Shown here: one piece after another, positions 26,701 to 31,651 of the stretch
How positions within the stretch are numbered: position 1 is the first letter of the stretch
Layout: each line of letters opens with the position of its first letter
DNA from: JADJQU01 sp035490315
GTDB lineage: Bacteria; Planctomycetota; UBA1135; GCA-002686595
Direction: 5' to 3'
Length of the DNA: 31,651 bases
Assembly: GCA_035490315.1 (NCBI GenBank)
Contig: DATHET010000254.1
Location: forward strand, 1 to 31,651
Made by a program: the position numbers and the translations under genes
Notes under the pieces: model-generated
The model's input: the letters and a program-made list of their open reading frames with translations, nothing else
Database searches by the model: none
Told to the model about the DNA's origin: nothing

Positions 26701-27699
26701 CCGCTCGAGGACTACCGCGACAAGTTCGAGGAAACGCTGCGCACGGCGATGAACGAGCACTTCGAGGTGCTCTCGGTCACGTTCAACGAGCCCAGCGCGC
26801 GCTCGAAGGCCGAAGCCGAGTACGGCTGGCGCGTCACGCCCTACGCCTACGCGTTGCTCAAGCCGCGCAGCGAAGCGGTCGACCGCATCCCGCCCGTGCG
26901 CCTGGACCTCGATTTCCTCGACACGACCGGCTACGCGGTCCTGCCCGTCGAATCGCCTGCGGTGGTGATCGACGCTGCCGCGAAGGACGCCGAGCCGCGG
27001 CCTTTCGAAAAGCTCGCCATCGCGCAGACTCTCGACGAGCGCCAGGCCAAGACCGGCAAGCTGATCCTCGAGGTCAAGGCCACCGCGACCGGGTTGGTGC
27101 CCGACCTCGCGAGCACGCTCGATCTCGCGCCCGAGGGCTTCGAGATCGCTGGCACCGATGACCACGGCGTGTCGGTGGTCAAGTTCGACGAGGAGGGCTC
27201 GGGCGTCAGCTCCGAGCGCACCTGGACGATCACGATGCACGCGAAGAAGGACAGCTCCACGCCTCCGGCGAGCTTCACCTTCGGCAAACCGCGCGGCGAG
27301 ACGGCTTCGAACGATCACTTCCGCTACGTCGACGCCGATCTCGCGACCGTCGGAGAGACGATCGCCTTGGAGCAGCACTACGCCAAGCCGAGCCGCGCCT
27401 GGATGTGGTGGATCCCGGGCGGCCTGCTCGCGATGGCCGCGGGGATCTTCGTCTGGATGCGCATGCAACGTCCCGAGGTCCGCACGCAGTCCCGCTTCCA
27501 GGTGCCCGAGTCGGTCAATCCCTTCACCGTCCTAGGCCTGTTGCGCAACATCCAATCGCACAACGGCCTCGCGCCCGAGCAGCACCGCGAGCTCGGAACC
27601 GAGATCGCGACCCTCGAGCAGCACTACTTCGGAGAAGCGAAGGCGACGGCGCCCGACTTGAATCGCATCGCCGAGCACTGGGTCAGCAGGGCGAGATAG
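23767..27699 (+). CDS. Giant exported membrane-anchored protein of unknown family
   Basis: A 1310-residue protein. It has a signal peptide (about 1-22, ending VAAQG), a Pro/Ala/Lys-rich linker (about 48-165) with four tandem TPP-type units, an Ala-rich probable coiled coil (about 160-205, EAAALKAKEAAEKKAAEAKA), a long helical solenoid-like middle (about 210-900), a beta-rich region (about 920-1200), one transmembrane helix (about 1211-1233, WMWWIPGGLLAMAAGIFVWM) and a cytoplasmic tail of about 75 residues containing a conserved-looking VNPFTVLGLLRNIQ. Most of it should lie outside the cytoplasm. No enzyme motif or named domain was recognised; a scaffold or sensing role would be a guess. Its TAG stop overlaps the first base of palindrome C. 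Confidence 0.9.
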   Translation: MKLQQFGLASFLLFGLSNLVAAQGTISIGAIGYSDEEVIEFSGGMIMQEPSMPGAPAGADAPPAPPTPRLMALQKLEFDRRASTVLNAWATPPKKPEEAKAPAKDAAAGTPPKVEEGKPPAKDATGAAPSAGATPPGVTPPAATPPAGATPPKAEEPAPPENETAEAAAARIAAKAAAEAAALKAKEAAEKKAAEAKAIVDEMAALQRNVTLGDWKAVKAYLATLTEAEAKGGYERMLQSLVNGPQQRPNVPQQGQQYIEKNQFTPDDVIGLAQAAPKKLEKASITQLGQLLRQSLDAGHQLESFLSLVTPSLDDPSFGVDRRLLAQILVSANEPRSLSGLIPTQSEAEAKNDREGLNLISRYSLAQYAKDSKLHWLEEAWKSTQAVLAVGEVEEEAKKEALTRAVEIAPKIKKELGQSWLDESFTARPERGMEIVAAIGSASSLSLAADAMNDDKREKLLELQTTAAKALLAAAPELATKWSSQLELLANNWLREATVTYTLDDSTSLSPRMQRDNYGNFYYYNWGGGNMRGNAPSPITTAKILEIRPSDTWLSHLDATLAPRFQMIFAQLYLKVGEEAAAFPYIESLATNLPRQTKDLVDEFLRVWTTNHNPNSERGRTNQYMYFYGFEERANGIPLTRSKQERNLEELSQWVGRLRKLPVELDDTLVANAFTTAHSSAEVFRLEAIEQIFGPVAELKASTIAQILQTMRANLVAVWRDPALQEKNKTNRHQKDIQAEVLRGYALGEATVDRVLADHPDSWEMWIVKAALAHDENNYRGEISKDPDFSKRRESAFASFQKAAQLYAAALPAMEREKESTSAFDVWFYAALGACDLKAIDADKLLASPQIGLIRDAMTGLPGESAERHMSMFAGSLFTRMSNVGPAIKFRYVREGLAIVGDHKLAQEARQVFDYYKDLVTEIQLRATIDGSANVGHGAPFGLKIDIRHTREIERESGGFAKYLQNQNSTNFGYNYGRPLEDYRDKFEETLRTAMNEHFEVLSVTFNEPSARSKAEAEYGWRVTPYAYALLKPRSEAVDRIPPVRLDLDFLDTTGYAVLPVESPAVVIDAAAKDAEPRPFEKLAIAQTLDERQAKTGKLILEVKATATGLVPDLASTLDLAPEGFEIAGTDDHGVSVVKFDEEGSGVSSERTWTITMHAKKDSSTPPASFTFGKPRGETASNDHFRYVDADLATVGETIALEQHYAKPSRAWMWWIPGGLLAMAAGIFVWMRMQRPEVRTQSRFQVPESVNPFTVLGLLRNIQSHNGLAPEQHRELGTEIATLEQHYFGEAKATAPDLNRIAEHWVSRAR
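24163..24222 (+). repeat. In-frame Pro-rich tandem repeat
   Basis: Four near-identical units of 12-18 bases (GCCACTCCTCCC and variants) encode ATPPG-VTPPA-ATPPAG-ATPPK in the linker of the giant exported protein. It is a likely site of copy-number variation between strains; all units are in frame. Confidence 0.8.
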
Positions 27700-27797
27700 G
27701 AGTCAGGTGAATTCGTCCGGAGTCGTGAGCCTCATGTCGCCTGCGCTGCGTGCAGGCGACATGAGGCTCACGACTCCGGACGAATTCACCTGACTCC
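27699..27797. repeat. Palindrome family 1, copy C
   Basis: A perfect inverted repeat of the outer arm (starting GGAGTCAGGTGAATTC) and of a copy-specific middle (GAGCCTCATGTCGCCTGC and its complement), centred at 27748, with apex CGCTGCGT (27744-27751). It fills the gap between two convergent genes. Its first base is the last base of the giant gene's TAG, and its right arm encodes the last codons (GGA-GTC-AGG on the minus strand, residues GVR) and the TGA stop of the Nudix gene. It could serve both as a bidirectional transcription stop. Confidence 0.97.
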
Positions 27798-28352
27798 GTA
27801 CGCGAGAAGTCCAGCGACCACACGCTGCGTCATCCCCCACACGACGCGATCGCCGATGCGATAAGCAGGAACGCGCAGTCTTCCTCCGCGGTGATCGACA
27901 TCGACTTCACCCGCCGCGTGATCCAGCTCTCCGAGCGGCACCCATAGCGCGTGCGCAACCTCGGAGCTCAGCTCCAGGGCCGGACGCGCGCTCGTCAAGA
28001 ACACGAAGGGTCTGACCACGAGCGCCCGCTCGGATTGCCGTATCGGCTGCACGTCGTCGAGAGCTCCGAATCCGCGCGCCCGCGTCAGATCGATTCCCGT
28101 TTCCTCGCGGGTTTCACGCACCGCCGTCGCGTCCAGGTCGGGATCGGACGGCTCGCGCCGCCCACCAGGCAGGGCCATGTGCCCGGACCAGGGATCGCCG
28201 GCGCGCTCGGCGCGCTGGATCAAGAGCAAATCGAGCCGCTTCGTCTCGTCATTCGGCGTGAGGATGACGGCCAGCGCGGCTTGATGCTTCGCGGAGAGCT
28301 CGAGCTCGCGCGGCGCGCGTTGCAGCAAGTGCTGCGCGAGAAGCTCGATCAT
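27786..28352 (-). CDS. Nudix hydrolase, CoA-pyrophosphatase (NudL) type
   Basis: A protein of 188 residues with a Nudix box from GGRREPSDPD to RETREETGI (about 63-87; metal ligands Glu80, Glu83 and Glu84). The sequence before it (LLLIQRAERAGDPWSGHMALPGG) matches the UPF0035 signature of NudL/YeaB CoA diphosphatases, which cleave CoA and its derivatives to 3',5'-ADP and phosphopantetheine compounds. The Asp in place of the first Glu of the box is normal for this group. Starts are ATG at 28352 or an in-frame GTG at 28361; the GTG would lie seven bases from the -10-like TACACT at the edge of palindrome D, permitting a leaderless transcript. The 3' end is formed by palindrome C, so the gene is bracketed by two copies of the repeat. 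Confidence 0.9.
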   Translation of the reverse strand: MIELLAQHLLQRAPRELELSAKHQAALAVILTPNDETKRLDLLLIQRAERAGDPWSGHMALPGGRREPSDPDLDATAVRETREETGIDLTRARGFGALDDVQPIRQSERALVVRPFVFLTSARPALELSSEVAHALWVPLGELDHAAGEVDVDHRGGRLRVPAYRIGDRVVWGMTQRVVAGLLAYGVR

Positions 28353-28368
28353 CGGATCCACGCCACCA

Positions 28369-28374
28369 AGTGTA
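28369..28374 (-). promoter_or_regulatory. Possible -10 of the Nudix gene at the palindrome D junction
   Basis: On the minus strand the element end CCGTA is followed by CACT, creating TACACT seven bases before the GTG at 28361. It mirrors TATACT on the other side of the same element. No good -35 is seen. Confidence 0.25.
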
Positions 28375-28476
28375 CGGAGTCAGGTGAATTCGTCCGGAGT
28401 CGTGATGGCATCCTCGCGCCGCTTTCGCGGCGCGAGGATGCCATCACGACTCCGGACGAATTCACCTGACTCCGTA
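28373..28476. repeat. Palindrome family 1, copy D
   Basis: A perfect inverted repeat from TACGGAGTC to GACTCCGTA, centred between 28424 and 28425, with loop TTTC and apex CGCTTTCG. The outer arm is identical to copies A and C; the middle (GATGGCATCCTCGCGCC and complement) is specific to this copy apart from GGCATCC shared with B. It fills almost the whole gap between the divergent Nudix and aldehyde dehydrogenase genes, ending 10 bases before the dehydrogenase ATG, so it must contain or supply parts of their promoters. Confidence 0.97.
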
Positions 28477-28480
28477 TACT
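28475..28480 (+). promoter_or_regulatory. Possible -10 of the aldehyde dehydrogenase gene at the palindrome D junction
   Basis: TATACT is formed by the last TA of palindrome D plus TACT of the flank, and stands six bases before the ATG at 28487, spacing that would start the transcript at or near the ATG. The upstream -35 position lies inside the palindrome and matches TTGACA poorly. Confidence 0.3.
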
Positions 28481-28486
28481 GCCGCC

Positions 28487-29914
28487 ATGTTGCGTCAACG
28501 AATGCGCATCGGGGCGGAGTTGCGCGACTCCGGCCACGTCGAAACCGTCGTCAATCCGTACGACGGCTCGCCCGTCGGCGAAATCTGCGCCGGCTCCGAC
28601 GCCGACATGGACGATGCGATCGCGGCGGCCGCGGCAGCTTTCGCGGTCACGCGCCATCTGCCCGCTCACCGCCGCGCCGCGGTCTGTGAGGCTGTCGCGC
28701 GGCGCCTGGAAGCGCGCGCGGAAGAGTTTGCGCGGCTCATGGTGCGCGAAAGCGGCAAGCCGATCCGCTTCGCTCGCGCCGAGGTCGCCCGCGCGGTCGT
28801 GACCTTCAACCTCGGCGCCCAGGAAGCGCGGGCCCAGACTGGCGAGGTCCTGCCGGTCGACATCGATCCGCGCGGCGAGGGCCGGCTCTGCCTCTACACA
28901 CGCGTCCCGCGCGGCCCGGTCGCCGCGATCTCGCCCTTCAATTTCCCGCTGAATCTCGTCGCGCACAAGCTCGCGCCCATGGTCGCCGTCGGCGCCTCGG
29001 GCGTGCTCAAGCCGCCACCGCAGAGTCCGCTGACCGGCCACGCTCTCGCCGAGATCCTGGTCGAATCGGGCTGGCCCGCCGAAGCCTTGAGCGTCGTCCA
29101 TTGCCAGGAGTCGACGGCTCAGCGCATGGTCGAGGATCCGCGCATGGCCGTCCTCTCCTTCACGGGCAGCGACGTCGTCGGCTGGAAGCTCAAGGCCCTG
29201 GCGGGCAAGAAGCAGGTGCTCCTGGAGCTCGGCGGCAACGCGCCCTGCATCGTCGACGAGAGCGTCGACCTCGATCAGATCTTCCCCGCGATCCTGCAGG
29301 GTGCCTGGGGCCAGGCGGGACAGGTCTGCATCAAGGTGCAGCGCCTGCTCGTGCACCGGTCGCTGCACGACGAATTCCTCGCGCGCTTCGTCGCGGAAAC
29401 CGAGGGCCTGGCCGTCGGCGATCCGATGGACGAGGCGACGGTCGTCGGGCCTTTGATCGAGAAGAAGCACGTGACGCGCGTGCTTGATTGGATCGCGGAG
29501 GCACTCGAAGGCGGGGCGCGCCTGCACTGCGGAGGCCGATCCGAAGGCCAGGTCGTCCTGCCCACGATCCTGACCCGCGTCACGCCGCAGATGCGCGTCT
29601 GCAAGGACGAAGTCTTCGGCCCAGTGACCGTCGTCGAGAGCTTCGAGACCTTCGACGAGGCTCTCGCGCTCGCCAATCAGAGTCGCTTCGGCTTGCAGGC
29701 GGGCGTTTTCACGCGCGACCTCGGCCGGGCGCTGCAGGCTCACCGCGAGCTCGAGTACGGCGGCGTGATCGTCAACGACGTTCCGACTTTCCGCGTCGAC
29801 AACTTTCCTTACGGTGGAGCCAAGGATTCGGGCTTCGGACGCGAGGGCGTGCACTTCGCGGCCATGGAGATGACCGAGCCGAAGACCCTGGTGCTGCGCG
29901 GCCTGCCGGGCTGA
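28487..29914 (+). CDS. NAD(P)-dependent aldehyde dehydrogenase
   Basis: A 475-residue protein of the ALDH superfamily at normal length. Motifs include SPFNFPLNL (Asn152, oxyanion), VLKPPPQSP (cofactor Lys), FTGS, LELGGNAP (Glu247, general base) and the catalytic Cys281 in GQAGQVCIKVQR, then DEVFGPV and the C-terminal GGAKDSGFGREG. It oxidises an aldehyde to the carboxylic acid. The extended GQVCIKVQR context and length are closest to the lactaldehyde/glyceraldehyde or succinate-semialdehyde group, but substrate cannot be assigned from sequence. There is no Shine-Dalgarno and the start lies 10 bases after palindrome D, consistent with a leaderless message. The following lipoprotein gene has its own possible promoter. 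Confidence 0.95.
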   Translation: MLRQRMRIGAELRDSGHVETVVNPYDGSPVGEICAGSDADMDDAIAAAAAAFAVTRHLPAHRRAAVCEAVARRLEARAEEFARLMVRESGKPIRFARAEVARAVVTFNLGAQEARAQTGEVLPVDIDPRGEGRLCLYTRVPRGPVAAISPFNFPLNLVAHKLAPMVAVGASGVLKPPPQSPLTGHALAEILVESGWPAEALSVVHCQESTAQRMVEDPRMAVLSFTGSDVVGWKLKALAGKKQVLLELGGNAPCIVDESVDLDQIFPAILQGAWGQAGQVCIKVQRLLVHRSLHDEFLARFVAETEGLAVGDPMDEATVVGPLIEKKHVTRVLDWIAEALEGGARLHCGGRSEGQVVLPTILTRVTPQMRVCKDEVFGPVTVVESFETFDEALALANQSRFGLQAGVFTRDLGRALQAHRELEYGGVIVNDVPTFRVDNFPYGGAKDSGFGREGVHFAAMEMTEPKTLVLRGLPG

Positions 29915-29951
29915 ATCGCGACGGCTCGCGGTGATTCGCGCGGGGAATGAT

Positions 29952-29957
29952 TAGGAT
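29952..29957 (+). promoter_or_regulatory. Possible -10 element for the YCII-like lipoprotein gene
   Basis: TAGGAT in ATTAGGATTC, 25 bases before the ATG at 29983, inside a 68-base gap. The same ATTAGGAT occurs upstream of the MoxR gene. The -35 region is not convincing. Confidence 0.3.
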
Positions 29958-29982
29958 TCGCGCTCTTCCACCGAAAAAACTC

Positions 29983-30720
29983 ATGCGAAAAACGATTTTC
30001 CTGGCCGCCATCCTCTCGATCGTCGGTCTTCTCTCGTGTGGCCCCAGCGAAACGAAGCAGGAGACGGCGAGCGCCGCGAGTCCCGCGTCTTCCGCCGGCA
30101 AGTACACGCTCGTGTTGTTGAAGACCGGCCCGAAGAGCGGCCAGCTTTCCGAGGGCGCCAACAGCGAAGCCTTCGCGGGGCACTTCTCGAACATGATTCG
30201 GATGGCGCAGGAGCACAAGCTGGTCCTGGCCGGGCCCTATGGCGAGAAGAAACACGATCCCCTGCTGCGGGGCTTGTTCGTGATCAACTCCGACCAGCGG
30301 TCCCAGGCGACGGAGTGGGCCTCCACCGATCCCACGACACGCGCGGGCGTGTTCGAGCTCGAATACCACGACTTCAAGACCGATGCGCCGCTGGTTGCGA
30401 TGCTCGACGCCGTCCTGGCGCGGGACGAGAAGGCCAAGGCCGAGGGACGCACGCCCAGTCCCGGCGACGGAGCGCGCTCGTACGTGATCTTGAACTCCAG
30501 CCAGGGCGATGTCGCCCAGAGCAGGCTGAAAGCGGTCGGGAGCGCCGGCGGCGTGCTGCTGATCGCGAGGGTCGACGACTACCAGGTATTCGCCGTCCTC
30601 GACGCGAAGAACGTCGCCGAAGCCCAGGAGAAATTCGCCTCGGTGCTCGATTCCATCGGCGACTGCCAGCTCGACGACTGGTACGCGACCGACATCCTCG
30701 CCAAGCAATCGGAGCGGTAG
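29983..30720 (+). CDS. Lipoprotein with YCII-like domain(s)
   Basis: A 245-residue protein with a lipoprotein signal peptide (KTIFLAAILSIVGLLSC, lipid-modified Cys19) and a short Ser/Ala linker. Residues about 34-140 resemble the YCII (YciI-like) fold: YTLVLLKTGPKSG at the start, HFSNMIRMAQEHKLVLAGPYG, GLFVI, and DPTTRAGVFELEYHDF at the end. Residues about 165-240 (SYVILNSSQGD, VLLIARVDDYQVFAVLDAKN) look like a second, degenerate copy. YCII proteins are small ferredoxin-like folds; the function of exported forms is unknown. The ATG at 29983 was chosen over 29947 because it gives a proper lipoprotein signal. The exonuclease gene begins on the base after the stop. Confidence 0.85.
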   Translation: MRKTIFLAAILSIVGLLSCGPSETKQETASAASPASSAGKYTLVLLKTGPKSGQLSEGANSEAFAGHFSNMIRMAQEHKLVLAGPYGEKKHDPLLRGLFVINSDQRSQATEWASTDPTTRAGVFELEYHDFKTDAPLVAMLDAVLARDEKAKAEGRTPSPGDGARSYVILNSSQGDVAQSRLKAVGSAGGVLLIARVDDYQVFAVLDAKNVAEAQEKFASVLDSIGDCQLDDWYATDILAKQSER

Positions 30721-31464
30721 ATGCCCCCGCGCGACACCACCCCCACCCTGCCCTTCGAGCGGACACAAACACGGATCTCCTTCGACATCGAGATCGCCGA
30801 CGAGATCGACCTCGCGCCGGGCGAGGACCTCGATCAACACGGGCCGTTCCAGATCTCCTGCGCGGCGGCGATCACCGATTGCGGCCGGCTGAAGCACTGG
30901 TACGCGCGCGACAACAGCGGCCTCGTGGCGCGCTCGCTCGATTCCGGCGGAGCACGCGCCGTCCTCGTGCACCTGCGCGAAGCACAGCAGAGCGGCGCGA
31001 TGATCTGCGCCTGGAACGGCCTGTCCTTCGACCTGCGCTGGCTCGGCCACGCGGCGGCGGACATGCCCCTCGCGCGGGAGGTCGCCCTCGATCTGTTCGA
31101 CCCGATGTTCCAGTTCTTCGTGCTGCGCGGCTTTCCGGTCGGTCTCGCGTCGGTCGCGGCGGGCCTTGGGATCGACGAGAAGAAGCTCATGCACGGCGCC
31201 GACGCGCCCAAGGAATGGGCGCGCGGCAACCACCAGGCCGTGCTCGATTACGTCGCGGGCGACTGCAAGCTGACCGACACCGTGATCGCGCGCATCCTCG
31301 CGGCGGGCGAGATCCGCTGGCGGACGAAGAAGGGCAGCCTCTCCGCCCAGGCGATGCCCAGGTTGCTGGCCGTCCGCGAGCTGCTCGACGCGCCCCTGCC
31401 CGACACATCGTGGATGAGCGAGCCGATGCCGCGCGCGAAATTCACGAAGTGGCTGGAGTGCTGA
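30721..31464 (+). CDS. DEDDy-type 3'-5' exonuclease (RNase H-like fold)
   Basis: A 247-residue soluble protein. The three exonuclease motifs are visible: ExoI FDIEIAD (Asp22, Glu24), ExoII WNGLSFDLRWLG (Asp104) and ExoIII YVAGDCKLTD (Tyr177, Asp181), i.e. the DEDDy subclass with Tyr-x3-Asp. It lacks polymerase domains, so it is a stand-alone proofreading-type or repair nuclease, similar to predicted PolB-like 3'-5' exonucleases found in many bacteria. It starts immediately after the TAG of the lipoprotein gene, so the two are co-transcribed; the pairing of a lipoprotein and a nuclease is probably not functional. The substrate, DNA or RNA, is not determined. Confidence 0.88.
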   Translation: MPPRDTTPTLPFERTQTRISFDIEIADEIDLAPGEDLDQHGPFQISCAAAITDCGRLKHWYARDNSGLVARSLDSGGARAVLVHLREAQQSGAMICAWNGLSFDLRWLGHAAADMPLAREVALDLFDPMFQFFVLRGFPVGLASVAAGLGIDEKKLMHGADAPKEWARGNHQAVLDYVAGDCKLTDTVIARILAAGEIRWRTKKGSLSAQAMPRLLAVRELLDAPLPDTSWMSEPMPRAKFTKWLEC

Positions 31465-31492
31465 AGGACGCGGCCAACGCTCGGAGACGTTC

Positions 31493-31651
31493 ATGAAGCG
31501 AACCCACGGGGCACTGCTCGCTGTGATCGCCGCCCTGGGGCTGATCCTCGGCTGGTACTTCCTGCGCGATGGAGCGCGCGCGAGCGATGTCGAGGGAGTC
31601 GGCCAGTCCGCAGTCTCCGCGACGACGCCCGATGCGCAAGCGCTAGCGGCG
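31493..31651 (+). CDS. Membrane-anchored or exported protein, partial (cut by window end)
   Basis: Only the first 53 codons are present, starting ATG AAG CGA at 31493, 28 bases after the exonuclease stop. Residues 1-24 (KRTHGALLAVIAALGLILGWYFL) form a basic-plus-hydrophobic signal anchor, followed by an Ala/Ser/Asp-rich linker typical of the start of a periplasmic protein. GGAGACG about ten bases upstream may be the ribosome site. Nothing can be said about function from the visible part. Confidence 0.6.
   Translation, partial: MKRTHGALLAVIAALGLILGWYFLRDGARASDVEGVGQSAVSATTPDAQALAA

Noticed and set aside
23794..27468. Open frame of about 1220 codons antisense to the giant exported protein
   Set aside because: High GC and strong third-position bias of the sense gene leave few stops on the opposite strand. 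The antisense translation is Arg/Leu/Glu/Asp-rich without domains, and the sense frame has a signal peptide and membrane helix.
19892..28476. Palindromes as integron attC sites
   Set aside because: They share folded variable structures, but the outer ends lack the attC core sites (RYYYAAC/GTTRRRY), there is no integrase, and genes are in mixed orientations.
29915..29940. Weak hairpin after the aldehyde dehydrogenase gene
   Set aside because: The stem is imperfect and has no T tract, so it is not supported as a terminator.

Overview
This is a gene-dense, very GC-rich window (roughly two thirds to 70% G+C). It carries 22 complete or nearly complete genes on both strands, one gene missing its normal start, and one cut by the right edge. 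The best guess at the host is a member of Planctomycetota, probably from a poorly studied lineage. Three things point that way: an adjacent pair encoding a PSCyt1/DUF1549/DUF1553 protein and a Tat-exported DUF1501 protein, a hallmark of planctomycete genomes; two secreted paralogues ending in a cysteine-containing module of the type YCTAK-NSLGCTP-IG; and many large exported proteins of unknown function. No rRNA, tRNA, CRISPR array, prophage or transposase gene was recognised. The taxonomic call is inference from gene content.

Layout. (1) 1-5218: a minus-strand operon, cytochrome-like DUF1549/DUF1553 protein then DUF1501 protein then DUF493 protein. (2) 5327-8362: a DCC (DUF393) thioredoxin-like gene on plus; a minus-strand set of a Rieske ferredoxin-like protein and two small membrane proteins; then a plus-strand alkaline-phosphatase-superfamily phosphodiesterase coupled to an exported protein that ends at a good intrinsic terminator. 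(3) 9216-11715: the two secreted paralogues on minus. (4) 11973-13838: a sulfatase-fold lipoprotein with TPR repeats. (5) 13985-19906: a tightly coupled six-gene operon, MoxR ATPase, DUF58, DUF4381-like membrane protein, two VWA membrane proteins (BatA/BatB type) and a membrane-anchored SGNH hydrolase. It converges on (6) 19994-22727, an MBOAT (AlgI-like) plus AlgJ/AlgX-like pair typical of exopolysaccharide O-acetylation. (7) 22946-27699: two exported proteins, one of 1310 residues with no recognised family. (8) 27786-31651: a Nudix hydrolase, an aldehyde dehydrogenase, a lipoprotein with YCII-like folds, a DEDDy exonuclease and a partial membrane-anchored protein.

The most unusual content is not a protein. 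Five long perfect or near-perfect palindromes lie between genes. Four (1-197, 5248-5334, 27699-27797, 28373-28476) share an identical ~28-nt outer arm that starts GGAGTCAGGTGAATTC. Each has a different but still self-complementary middle segment. The apex is always CGCT followed by CG within one to three bases. A fifth palindrome (19892-19994) has a different outer arm but the same apex, and a solitary copy of its arm forms the first codons of the DUF4381-like gene (from 15923). These elements supply or abut the start, stop or probable promoter of several genes. They look like REP/RAYT-type mobile palindromes with a modular design that I do not recognise as described.
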